This document shows positions 34,990-45,084 of a stretch of 64,000 nucleotides of DNA, piece by piece (position 1 is the first letter of the stretch; each line of letters begins with the position of its first letter). The notes under the pieces are model-generated. The model did no database searches. It was not told the origin of the DNA and saw only the letters and a list, made by a program, of their open reading frames with translations. The position numbers were made by a program, and so were the translations under genes. This stretch comes from Isoetes taiwanensis (lineage: Eukaryota > Streptophyta > Lycopodiopsida > Isoetales > Isoetaceae): contig JAJEKV010000017.1 in assembly GCA_021234155.1 (NCBI GenBank), positions 16,934,372 through 16,998,371 on the forward strand, given 5' to 3'.

Positions 34990-36350
34990 CCCCAAGATTT
35001 TCTACACTTCAAGCTACCGCCTCCCAAGGATCCGCTTTTTGCATCTGTCTCCTTCTTGACGCCCACTTTCCGTGGAAGCCCTTGTTGGCCCCAAAGAAGA
35101 AGTCATTTGAACGACACCAGCTTTTTAATTCTCTCAAATGGAACTTCCGGCTCCAAATCCCGCTTGCAAAGTAGGTTCATCGCCAATATTGTTAACAAGC
35201 CAAGGTTACACCATCGTGGTCGATGGCACCACTATTTCATTGACTCAACACTTGATTTCTCGAGGTATTTCATATTCCCTTGCACACCCTTTGTGTATCA
35301 TGGTCCGCTATACGAGGGATATTGATGTCACAGAGTTTGTGCGCCCGCTTATCATGCCAATGTCCATCGCCTGACCAATATTGACAAGCCTCACGAGACC
35401 TTTGTTAAATTTCTGTGGCGGAAATTCCTTGGGTATTCTATCAAGAACACCCATATCAATAAGCCTTTCTATAACCTGGTCCTCACTGCCACGCACTCCA
35501 ACCACCACATAGATTGGCCCCAAATGATGTTCTATCGTCTTCTCCAAGAAATGGACCGCCTTCGGGGTACCACTTCCATTTCTGAAGTTTCTGTGGGAGG
35601 GCACTTTCAAGCCCTCATCCGTCATTACTTCCCTCCCACACCACCAAATTCTCAAAATTCCACTCAGCGCTCCCTTCCAATCAATCACCAAGTTGGCACA
35701 TCACGCCCATCTTCCCCTGGTCATGACCACAGTCACACTCATGTCACTGTCTCTTCCTCCGCTACACCATCCACTTCACACCATTTTTCCCAAACCTCCC
35801 AAACCAGGCAACCAAAGGTTCCACCACCACAACACCCTCGGTTGTTGTATCAAGATCGCCAGGATGCTCAAGTCGCTGCTCTTAAGTTACAAGAATCCCA
35901 AGACGCCTTATGAGCGGGTTCAACGGCACTCGAGGCCCTCGATGCGGTACACCAAGACCTTCAAGCCGCGAATCGCCCAAGTTGCAACTTTGAGGCCAAA
36001 CTTCAAGACAAGCATGAAGCTCTTTACTGTGCTCATGCGGATCTCAAGAGTACACAAGCTCAAGTCAGCCAACTCGCATCAGCAGTGCTCAGCCCAAAGC
36101 CAGAAATTCAGACTCTATTGGAGCACAACAAGTCCAAAGTCGCCTCCCGAAAGTACCAAGGACTAAGATATTGCAAAACTCAATGCCTTGTACTGAATCG
36201 TGGTGAAAATTTCAGCACTCAAGTTCAAAATCTTTCAGCCCGACGCCAAGTCGCCTCCTTGACGGCTCGCCTTTCTACACGCATCTCTCACCACCTCTCT
36301 TCAAGATCCTTTTACGAGGTGCGTAAATAGAAAATACTCGATGACGCGGA
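34984..36350 (+). CDS. TE3 extra ORF X1, unknown, conserved in TE4
   Basis: A possible start is MVPQDFLHFK at 34984 (TE4: MAAPKL at 60714). Through shifts the frames continue to HETFVKF, GYSIKNTHINKPFYNL, DWPQMMFYRLLQEMDR and VSVGGHFQALIRHY, then a Pro/Ser/His-rich linker and a helical, probably coiled-coil part (ALKLQESQDAL, ALDAVHQDLQAAN, EAKLQDKHEAL). TE4 shares these blocks with many synonymous-looking differences. I recognise no family; it follows pol like the extra ORFs of some Tat elements, but those I know differ. Confidence 0.55.
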
Positions 36351-37905
36351 GATTGCCGCGGTTTCGCCTCAATACACCGGGAAATCTTCCTCCGAGGTCA
36401 ATCCTTCTCGAACGGGTCCGCGACTGGGGCCACGCCCTACTAAAAAGGAAAATCGGATCCGCGGATCTCAACAACAACTGCAACAAGCTATTCACCGAGG
36501 AGGCTCAAGCCAAACTTGATGACCAGATCGCAATTCTTCAAAGAATGCCAGTTGACTTCCAGCTCCCTCCCCGCTATCATGATTATGTGGTTGCTCGACG
36601 CCACCTCTTCCTTTCAAAGTGGCATGCAACTGATGGCCCTGTGGATATCCCATCGAAAGCAAAGGCTGATTTTTTCGGATTTGGCCGTAACTTCCATTGA
36701 AGACAAAGGGTTGTGTCGCGGCCCTTGTTGTCTTTTGATCTCATACATCGCGGCCGATCCGGACTTTCTCACTTTCCGTGGTTCAGCCCATGGCTTATAT
36801 CTTTCATGATTTCTATCCGGGTGATACATTGTGAAAACTTTGGCAATGGGCCACGCCAGCTTTTCTGTGGTGACCCCACAAGCAAGAATGGGTGCTTCAG
36901 ATAACAATCCATATCTTTATGGATCCCGCCGGACCAAAACTTTTCATCAGAGTACATGCCCGAGCTTGCCAATCATTTATCTCTCGGGCAAGCGGAAGCG
37001 CCGCAACAAATTAGGAAGTATCTAGGACATCCCAAGATCTTCCCTATGCACAAGTCTATATGCAAACCTCACCGGTTACAATCGCCATGTGCTCGCTTGG
37101 ATAGCAAGATCGGTCCCCACGGGATGGGATAGCCCTCCCGGCCAACTCTCGCCCGCTTCACTTTGGGATCGGGCCGGTGTCGCACTTGATCCGCATCTTG
37201 TCGGGCCAATTGTGGAGATCGCCAAGAACCCACGCCCACGGGCATGGTTCCTTCTCCCTATGCTTCCCGGGCGCCTCCACGCCCCAGGTTCCCGACTTCT
37301 GATTGGCCTTCCTTTTGGACCAAGGTCATGGATGGTCATGCGCCGGACACCACCTCAGATCTCGACGGATCTCCTGTGGGATCCACGCTTTGTTCGGCCA
37401 TCACATTGGGAAGAAGGTGCTACCGGACAACACCACCAATTGATCTACATTGCTAATGAGTTTGGTTGGCAAAATACCGCGGATGCTTTCATGGTCTCCA
37501 CACACTTCTTGCGTAACGCTTCCACCTCACCTCGATCCTTCGGTCCATCTTCAAGCAGGATTTTGCGCGCGCCCTCAAATGCATTTTGCTAAGCTCCTTA
37601 AATCGGCCCCGCCCCATTTTTCATCGCAATCCAAATGCCGCCGTGCCTTTGGCCTTCAGACTGCCTCCTCATGGAGTGTCAAGACATTTCTTCAGACGCC
37701 ACGCCGCACTTGAAGACATGGCACGCCTCGCTTTTCTTATTGATGCTGATCCCGCCTTTGGCCAAAACACACCTCAAGCTCTTCAATCACGCCAAGATCT
37801 CATCAGCCAGTACCATAATGGTGCCCGCCCTCACTCCCGTGAGGATCACTTTCAGACCGATGGCTTCCCCCCTCAAACTTCCTCCTTTTCTTCACTCGAG
37901 TGTCG
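36351..37905 (+). CDS. TE3 extra ORF X2, unknown, conserved in TE4
   Basis: Begins near MTREIAAV (36340) and reads, with shifts, LQRMPVDFQLPPRYHDYVVA, ARRHLFLSKWHA, DKGLCR, FDLIH, DPDFLTFRGSAHGLY, then LWDRAGV, KVMDGHA, LIYIANEFGWQNTADA and a C-terminal region to about 37890. TE4 62101-63660 has DYVVARRHLFLLKWYA, HKGLFCALLVFDQLI, DPELVTFR, LIYIGNERGWQ. Both end just before the polypurine tract. Whether X1 and X2 are one protein cannot be told because of the frame breaks. No known domain seen. Confidence 0.55.
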
Positions 37906-37916
37906 TTGGTGGGGAG
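37906..37916 (+). promoter_or_regulatory. TE3 polypurine tract
   Basis: TTGGTGGGGAG directly before the 3' LTR start TGTTAG. Confidence 0.85.
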
Positions 37917-38512
37917 TGTTAGTCCCTGCGGCCTCCCGGTACGTGACTATTCATGCATCGTCGCTGCACCAGGTCAAGCTCAAAGATCCTCGGGCCAACC
38001 ACGGGTCGAAACATCCAAGCCTCCGCAGAAGATTAAGCAAAGCAAAGCCACGCAGATCAAAGCCTTTGGTCATCAACAACAAGCTCGGCCAGACAAGTGA
38101 TCGCCCACACCGCCGTCAAGGTCAACAAGGATTCTAGGCACTTCAAGAGGCACCGCCAATATTCCTCAGAATCAGGCCTCCTTTCGTGAGCCCGGTGCAC
38201 CGAGATCACCAAGCAGGTTCTATATTGGGCCCAAGGCCATTGCACTATATATATGAGTAGAGTTAGCTCATAAGTTTTTAGATGAGTTTTGAGTCTTGTC
38301 TCCTTTCAGTTTTCTCTCTATTGCGAGAGCTCATGTATTTTTCATCATTGATATCAAGGAAGCTTATCATCTTTTTCTCATTTGTTCTCTCTTCTTTTTT
38401 CTTCTCTTTCAGCAAATCCCGCTGCGGACATAGTCCCCGGACTCTCCCCGTTAGATCCACGGTCCTCACTGAGGGTCGTCTTCCAGAGTTCCCGAACCTG
38501 CACCCCAAAACA
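37917..38512 (+). repeat. TE3 3' LTR
   Basis: 596 bp, start TGTTAGTCC, end CCCCAAAACA, followed by the duplication GCCAT at 38513-38517. It aligns with the 5' LTR throughout; differences are mainly small indels. Confidence 0.92.
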
Positions 38513-39235
38513 GCCATGTAGAGGGTTCGTGTTTCTTTTGTCGCAAAAATGACCGCGGTAACTTGGTCCCTAGGGTAATTTATTTGTTTTGACGACATGA
38601 CGAAGTCAAATCTCCATTCCCGAGCCTTTGTACCGCCTCGAACGACAAAATACTTGGGTTTCTACACGGCCGACCGTAGACGCTTTTTGGCGGTTTGATA
38701 TGTTCTCCTGACAGATCTTGAATTTTTGAACCGCCAAGCAAGTTACTTGAAGCATGGATTCAACGGCCGGATAGGGAAACCGGTTCCCGGAGGGAGGCAT
38801 TGGCATTTGCCCTCCTGAGGAGCACGGGTAGGAAAGCCCGCCTCGTAAATCCAAACCCCATTTCGCCGGGCTTTATTGCTTGTTTTCAATCGCAGCCTTT
38901 CGACCATGTCTCAAGTGCAACCGGTTAAAACTCGACCTCCATAACGTAAAACCCTACAATAACCCGGCAAGGCATGTGGTTTACGCTTTTGAGGCCATAC
39001 CCTAGTCGGATTGGACCGTGATCTTGCACAATGTCATGAGGTAGTGGGAGGGCGTTGATGCCGTAAGACGGAGCCCTAAAACCTTCCGTAAGGCTCGGGA
39101 CCCAAAGGTCCTCGGAAGGTCCCTCGGCCACGGACGGGCAACTCTCCCACCCCTGAATCGGGATTCGACTCCGCCAACGGACTCAAAACATCGACATTAC
39201 CCCGAGACCAAGTTTCGTGGGCGTAAGACCTAGGA
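38513..39235 (+). repeat. 808-bp tandem array, continuation after TE3
   Basis: It resumes the interrupted unit at CATGTAGAGGG. A next unit begins with the hairpin at 38936 and stops at GCGTAAGACC, where the minisatellite starts. Confidence 0.88.
38936..38994. repeat. Unit hairpin 6
   Basis: CCTCCATAACGTAAAACCC pairs with GTGGTTTACGCTTTTGAGG. Confidence 0.8.
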
Positions 39236-40760
39236 ATGTTGGAGCCTTGGTGGCATGTTGGAGCCCACGCGGTGGCATATTTGAGCCACCCGCAAGTTGG
39301 AGCATAGGTGGCATGTTGGAGCCTGCGTGGCATGTTTGAGCACGCTTGGAGCCTAGGTGGCATGTTTGAGCCATTTTGTCATGTTGGAGCCTAGGTGGAG
39401 ATGTTGGAGCCACCTTGGCATGTTTGAGCCTAGGTGGCATGTTGGAGCCACCTTGGCATGTTGGAGCCAAGTGGCATGTTTGAGCCACCTTGGCATGTTG
39501 GAGCCTAGGTGGCATGTTGAAGCCCATGTGGCATGTTTGAGCCACGCGTTGTCATGTTGGAGCCTAGGTGGTGATGTTTGAGCCACCTTGGCATGTTGGA
39601 GCCTAGGTGGCATGTTGGAGCCCATGTGGCATGTTTGAGCCTAGGTGGCATGTTAGAGCCACTTGGCATGTTTGAGCCAACTTGGCATATTTGAGCCTAG
39701 GTGGCATGTTAGAGCCACCTTGGCATGTTGGAGCCTAGGTGGCATGGTGGAGCCCACGTGGCATGTTTGAGCCACCTTGGCATGTTGGAGCCTAGGTGGC
39801 ATGTTGGAGCCTAGGTGGCATGTTTGAGCCCACCTTGGCATGTTTGAGCCACCGGCATGTTTGAGCCTAGGTGGCATGTTGGAGCCTAGGTGGCATGTTT
39901 GAGCCACCTTGGCACGCTTGAGCCTAGGTGGCATGTTGGAGCCACCTTGGCATGTTGGAGCCCAAGTGAGCCCTGCATGGCATGTTTGAGCCTATGTGGC
40001 ATGTTTGAGCCACCTAGGAATGTTGGAGCCTAGGTGGCATGTTGGAGCCCACGTGGCATATTTGAGCCACCTTGGCAAGTTGGAGCATAGGTGGCATGCC
40101 GGAGAGCTGCGGCAATGTGGCATGTTTGAGCACGCTGGAGCCTAAGTGGCATGTTTGAGTCATTTTGCATGTTGGAGCCTAAGTGGCATGTTGGAGCCAC
40201 CTTGGCATGTTTGAGCCTAGGTGGCATGTTAGAGCCACCTTGGCATGTTGGAGCCCACGTGGCATGTTGGAGCCCACGGCAGATGTTTGAGCCACCTTGG
40301 CATGTTGGAGCCTAGGTGGCATGTTGAAGCCCATGTGGCATGTTTGAGCCACCTTGTCATGTTGGAGCCTAGGTGGTATGTTTGAGCCACCTTGGCATGT
40401 TGGAGCCTAGGGTGGCATGTTGGAGCCCACGTGGCATGTTTGAGCCACTTTGGCATGTTTGAGCCTAGGTGGTATGTTAGAGCTACTTGGCATGCCGGAG
40501 CCTAGGTGGCATGTTTGAGCCAACTTGGCATATTTAAGCCTAGGTGACATGTTGTGAGCCACCTTGGCATGTTGGAGCCTAGGTGGCATGGTGGAGCCCA
40601 CGCGGGCATGTTTGCTTCACGCTGGCATATTGGAGCCTGCATGGCATGTTAGGAGCCCCAGCCGTGGCATGTTGGAGCCACCTTTGGCATGTTGGAGCCA
40701 CCTTTGTGGCATGCTTGAGCCACCTTTTGTATGTTTGAGCCACCTTGGCATGTTTGAGCT
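39236..40760 (+). repeat. 19-bp minisatellite, array 4 (longest)
   Basis: About 1.5 kb of GAGCC-NNNN-TGGCATGTTK monomers, more irregular than array 1, with many 1-5 base losses and a few inserted bases. Long open frames on both strands are by-products. Confidence 0.9.
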
Positions 40761-40812
40761 GATTGGGACCCGAGATCATGTGCATATGCTCAAAAATGGA
40801 TTTGAGGCATAA

Positions 40813-40817
<5 letters not shown>

Positions 40818-40896
<79 letters not shown>
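40818..40896 (+). repeat. Microsatellite (CT)39
   Basis: Uninterrupted CT run, followed by CGCACTCACGCACGC. Confidence 0.97.
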
Positions 40897-40899
<3 letters not shown>

Positions 40900-40985
40900 C
40901 TCACGCACGCACAAGGATCTGATAGACTTGTTGGTTCCCATGGATGTTAAAGTTAAATTCAGTTCAATTCAATTTTGGGATCTTC
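40897..40985 (+). repeat. LINE 3' end remnant with (TTCAA)n tail
   Basis: TGATAGACTTG...GATGTTAAAG and a CAGTTCAATTCAATT tail resemble the LINE end at 16285-16345. As there, it stands next to a long CT run. Confidence 0.45.
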
Positions 40986-41149
40986 ATAATGCCTTTGCAT
41001 TCTAGTTTTCTATAAGCATGAGGGGTAAAGGGACAATAGATGAGATATTGCATTTTTGCACCGTCCCCGCACCCCTCAAGGAATACAAATCAAATTCTTG
41101 ATGGTTTTGTTATGCAAAAATAGGTGTTAAGTAATTGAAGTAGCTTGTC

Positions 41150-41690
41150 TTACATGGAATACTAGTATAAGGACATGTGATCGTGCACGCATCACATGTA
41201 GCAAATCAAGTACTGGCCCTACCACTATATAAAGACCGTGGATATGGAAGGATAGGACATGTAGAGAAGCAAGTATTCTTTTCCTATTTCTATAAAGACA
41301 TGTGACAATAGAAGTATTACACATGTCGTAATTCATGTATTCTTTCCTACAATGCCTTCGCAAATAAAGTACTGGTCTCTACTACTATAAAGACATGTGA
41401 CATGGAAGCATATGACATGTAGAGTATCAAGTATTCTTTCCTACTTCTATAAAGACATGTGACAATAGAAGTATTACACATGTAATAATTCATGTATTCT
41501 TTCCTACAATGCATTAGAAAATAAAGTACTGGTCCTACTACTATAAAGACATGTTAATGGAAGTATAGGACATGTAGAGAATCAAATATTCTTTCCTACA
41601 TCTATAAAGACATGTGACAATAGAATTATTAGACATGTAGAAATTCAAGTATTCTTTCCTACAGTGGATTGTATTATAAAATGACATGTC
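41150..41690 (+). repeat. ~158-bp tandem repeat, about three copies
   Basis: AGTACTGG markers at about 41209, 41368 and 41525 and repeated TATAAAGACATGTGACA and ATTCTTTCCTAC show the period. Each unit holds two half-units that also resemble each other. 40986-41149 holds nothing recognised. Confidence 0.85.
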
Positions 41691-41999
41691 ACAATAGAAG
41701 AAACTACAAAACAACAGTGGATGTTTTAGTCCACTTAAAAAAGAACACCATTATCGAACAAAACCATACCTCCACAAATCCACATGTAGGATTCTTTGAA
41801 AATGTGACATGTAGACCTACCAAAACTGATGTTTTCAACAAAGGACCAAAACCGGGGGGTGAGTGTGAAGGCATCGAAAACTCAATACACAAGTATATTC
41901 ATTACAAAATGTTCAATACATGTGTTCACGTTTGTTTACAATATTCACACAATTTGACTATCTGAAAGCAGAGGTCACTCTTCTTGTTCACCAAAATAT
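41691..41999. other. AT-rich spacer
   Basis: No supported feature; a plus-strand open frame (41669-41965) looks random. Confidence 0.4.
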
Positions 42000-42873
42000 T
42001 TGTCGCCCATAGCTTTCATGATCGCCTTTGCTCGGATCGGGTTCCGCGGAGGTTCGGATAGTTCCTAATCACATCGGGCGACAAGAATGGCAAAGAGGGA
42101 TTCCGCCAAGACAGACACAACCAAGGACAACCACCTATCCGCCTCATATTCTTCGTGTCGATATGGCTTAGCAATGATTGTATTTTGCGCTGCTATGATA
42201 GCACTTGTAGGCGGAGTCGCCTATGATCGCCGCGGTTGTGTTTGCCATAGTCCCGAATTGCTCATAAACCCCGGCCCAAACTTTTTCACCATTATAGGCT
42301 TCCCTTTGTGATGGCTGGATCGAGGTCCCACACATGCTCGACCCTTTCGCTTCCCCAAACGAACTTGAACTTCAAAACTGAAATGCCGAGAACACCAAGA
42401 ACATTGACAATATTTTTCTTTTGCCATACAAGACCATATGCCCACTTCAATCCCCCCGCTCCGTGCACCATTCAACAATTTCCTTAGCTCTAGGCCTCTG
42501 ATACACTATTTTATGCCCGCTCGGCCTGGATCCGCGAGGTGTTAATCTCGGGGACGCCTTTGTCGTGGGTATACCGCAGCTAATACCCATTGACGCCAAA
42601 TATTACAAGCTTGGCGGGACTATGGATCCCAGCTTGGAGTTTGGCTCACCATATTTCCGGTTCATCGGGATCCAAATGCGGATCATTATCTTTTCGGTCC
42701 TTTTCGGCCGTGGAGCAAGATCTTGCTCGATTGTCTTTGAGGAGTGCATTCTCTCCTCGCGACGCGGAACCGGCGGTATCCAATGACAATGATCCGGAGT
42801 CGCTGACATGGAACTCCCCGAAATGATGACATCCGCCGAAAGGAACGAAGTTTTCTCGCGAAGTCGAGAATGA
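42000..42873 (-). pseudogene. Unknown minus-strand gene or element, downstream part (beyond the TE2 insertion)
   Basis: Read on the minus strand, TCATTCTCGACTTCGCGAGAAAA at the TE2 border is a damaged copy of the 26-bp palindrome. A possible acceptor CATGTCAG ends at 42803. Behind it SGSLSLDTAGSASRGENALL and a DPHLDPDEPEIW block are open. Frames further down (42478-42221) give no recognised domain. It is the continuation, past TE2, of the minus-strand sequence at 56010-58432. Confidence 0.4.
42869..42873 (+). other. TE2 target-site duplication, left
   Basis: AATGA directly before TGTGACG; the same AATGA is at 56010-56014 after the 3' LTR. Confidence 0.93.
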
Positions 42874-44410
42874 TGTGACGCCCAAAGACAAAGATAGGGT
42901 CCCAGACGATATCATCGCCGGCCACGCTGCACACGCCGCCCGACCGACGGTAACGCCAACGGATAGCTGTGTAAGTAGCCCTAGGGGCAACTTGCTAGAG
43001 TGTTCATATATTATTAATGTGCACATGTGCACATTAATGTGGGCACACCTTCCATGTTGGCATATTTTGCCACCTAGCCATTAAAGGCAAGTGGGGCCTT
43101 TCCAATTATCCCACATGCCAAAATGGGTAATTGGAAACCCTAGCCTAAACCCCATGTCTATTTAGGGTAGGAAAACCCTAGCTTGCTAGTTTTTCGCCCT
43201 TAGGGTTTTAGAGCTCGGCTTTGGCTGCCCCAGAGCCAAAACCGCCCCCGTGACGCCCAAGCTTAATTGCGCCATCGGGCCTCGAATTGATCAGCCCAGC
43301 CAGGATGGTTGAACTCAGTCGAGGAGCCACTCGAGGGATCAGTATTTGGTCAATTTAATAGCTTAAACCTGTCTTCTAGTCATAGAACCAAAGTAAGTTT
43401 AGACTATTAAATTGCCCATAGTAGCTATCTAGATCTTAGATTCTGGGCACTAACTAAAGAACCTAACTCTATGATTTAGATTAGATCTAGTTCTTTAGTT
43501 CTTCCGTGATGTATATGGATGATGTATCTTTGAACTCCTTGTATTGGGAAGGGGGTAGAGGCCCCAAGGCTTGTAGTTGATGCTCCTAGAGTAGCCCTCT
43601 AGCACACCGAGATTCGCCCAGGTACAAGAGCCACACCCGGTTGTGGGTGAAGGGGCCGACCGGGCTAAGAAGGAGGTTCATGTTCGACTCTTGAACCATC
43701 CCCCGGTGTGTAAAGCCCACCGGGATCATTGTGACTAGGTCTAATGGCTTACCACCGAAAAGCGGGTAAGGCATGGGCTCGACACCGCGGAAGTGGTGTA
43801 CACTTTTCTGGGTTCGGCCAACACGGCAAAGGGCCCTCTAGTCACCTTGAGTCAAGATGTAGATCTCTCGGAGGGAGTGATCCCTACCTGCCCCATCGGA
43901 ACCGGGAGGATGAGACCTGTGAATAGCCCCTTCGCTATGCATCCGGCTGGCTAGGCCAGTGTCCCGACACTTTTCAGCCTACTCGCAGTGTGCAATGTGA
44001 GGGGGGATGGAGTGGACAACCCTATGCCATGTTCTTATGCCGCCCAACCCATTGCCATGAATTCTCGCTCAAGAATGAACTCGAGACCCAAGCCGCCGGG
44101 CCACCCCTTGAGTCCGAGCCTTGGGTAGGATTCCCTATGTGATGTCCGACCATTGTCTATGCAGATGTTGATATACCACCCCTCCGGGTGGATGGAGGAT
44201 TCCGCTGGTACCGACATGTATGTTTACGCCCGCCAGCCTAGGTAGGCCCCCGAGGGAGACACAGAATGACACCTTCACTCTTCCCACCGGGACCTCGCAC
44301 GGGTGCAAATGATATGTGGAGGGCCCCCAGACAAAGATGGAGTCGGGTGTGGGGAAGAACTCCGCTTGTATATGGTGAGAGCACCGCATTACCCAGTAGG
44401 GGACGCCACA
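42874..44410 (+). repeat. TE2 5' LTR
   Basis: TGTGACG...GACGCCACA. It contains a perfect 26-bp palindrome at 43013-43038, a TATA-like CTATTTAGGG near 43160 and the GCTCCTAGAGTAG block shared with the TE1 LTR. Confidence 0.93.
43013..43038. repeat. Perfect palindrome in the TE2 5' LTR
   Basis: The central part AATGTGCACATGTGCACATT extends by ATT/AAT on the two sides to 26 bp and is its own reverse complement. The 3' LTR has the same at 54604-54629. Confidence 0.95.
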
Positions 44411-44411
44411 A

Positions 44412-44423
44412 TGGTATCAGAGC
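44412..44423 (+). promoter_or_regulatory. TE2 primer-binding site (initiator tRNA-Met)
   Basis: TGGTATCAGAGC, one base after the 5' LTR, is complementary to the 3' end of plant initiator tRNA-Met, the usual primer of plant chromoviruses. Confidence 0.93.
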
Positions 44424-44617
44424 AATGTTCTTGGAGACCAAGAGCAAAGCACCGACCATGTTCCAAAAGAGTACTAACTTGATAGGATCCTCAAGCCTCT
44501 AAAAGTGGGAAATTTTTTTTTTTCATCTTTGTAGTTTATGCTAAGCTAGTAACAATTAAGTGAATTGGAATTTAACAAGATTAAAAAAGAATGAGCCAAA
44601 ATTTTTCCAAGTGAGGT

Positions 44618-44684
44618 GGTCTCACGTAATACCCGGGTCGCAGAACTAAATTTTAGTTTTGAAGCGAGGCTAAGTCGCGGAGAC
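44618..44684 (+). repeat. TE2 leader hairpin repeat, copy 1
   Basis: GTCTCAC...GTCGC-AGAACTAAAT-TTTAGTTTT-GAAGCGAGGC...GGAGAC. The ends (GTCTC/GAGAC), a middle CGC/GCG and an inner AACTAAA/TTTAGTT pair. Confidence 0.75.
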
Positions 44685-44800
44685 ATCGAGCCAAGAACAC
44701 CAAAACATGATGAATTTGAGAAAATAATGTGGTAAGGCTAATTCTAAGGTAGGAATTAGTTAGAATAGCATGTTTTAATTACCTAAAACCCTAGAAAAGG

Positions 44801-44868
44801 AGATTCATACCGCTACCGGTCGCAAAACTAAACATTAGTATTGGAACGAGGCGCAAGCCGTGGAGACC
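44801..44868 (+). repeat. TE2 leader hairpin repeat, copy 2
   Basis: CATACCGCTACCGGTCGC, then AAAACTAA/TTAGTATT and GAACGAGGCGCAAGCCGTGG, ending GAGACC. It follows copy 1 by 183 bp. Confidence 0.75.
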
Positions 44869-44972
44869 AATAGGTAGAAAAAGTCTGAAATAAGTATAAG
44901 TTTTAACTAAGTTGGTGCCTTAGCATGTTAAAAAGAGAGCAACTTGAGTTTTGACCTAAAAATTCCCCAAGC

Positions 44973-44980
44973 TATAAATA
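44973..44980 (+). promoter_or_regulatory. TATA-like box before the TE2 extra ORF
   Basis: TATAAATA in CTATAAATAGATG, about 105 bp after hairpin repeat 2 and 105 bp before the first ATG (45085). Confidence 0.5.
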
Positions 44981-45084
44981 GATGTAGAACCCCCATTTTT
45001 TTCGGCCCAAGCCCTAGAAAACGGCTTCTTCCCAACTTAGGCTTATCTTTTTGGCGCTTTTATCCGATTGACGATCCGTAAAGC

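Larger units (their letters stand above)
27492..38512 (+). mobile_element. TE3: complete Tat-like Ty3/gypsy LTR retrotransposon, 11.0 kb
   Basis: Two LTRs (585 and 596 bp) share start TGTTAGTCC and end CCCCAAACA/CCCCAAAACA, flanked by the 5-bp duplication GCCAT. Inside are gag with three CCHC knuckles, protease, RT, RNase H and integrase, all on the plus strand. Integrase motifs (GGHFHGD, HHHKSTPYYPQGNG) and the RNase H style place it near the Tat lineage. Some 3.8 kb between integrase and the 3' LTR carry two further ORF regions also present in TE4. There is no chromodomain. Many frameshifts are present; the element sits in a unit of the 808-bp tandem array. Confidence 0.9.
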
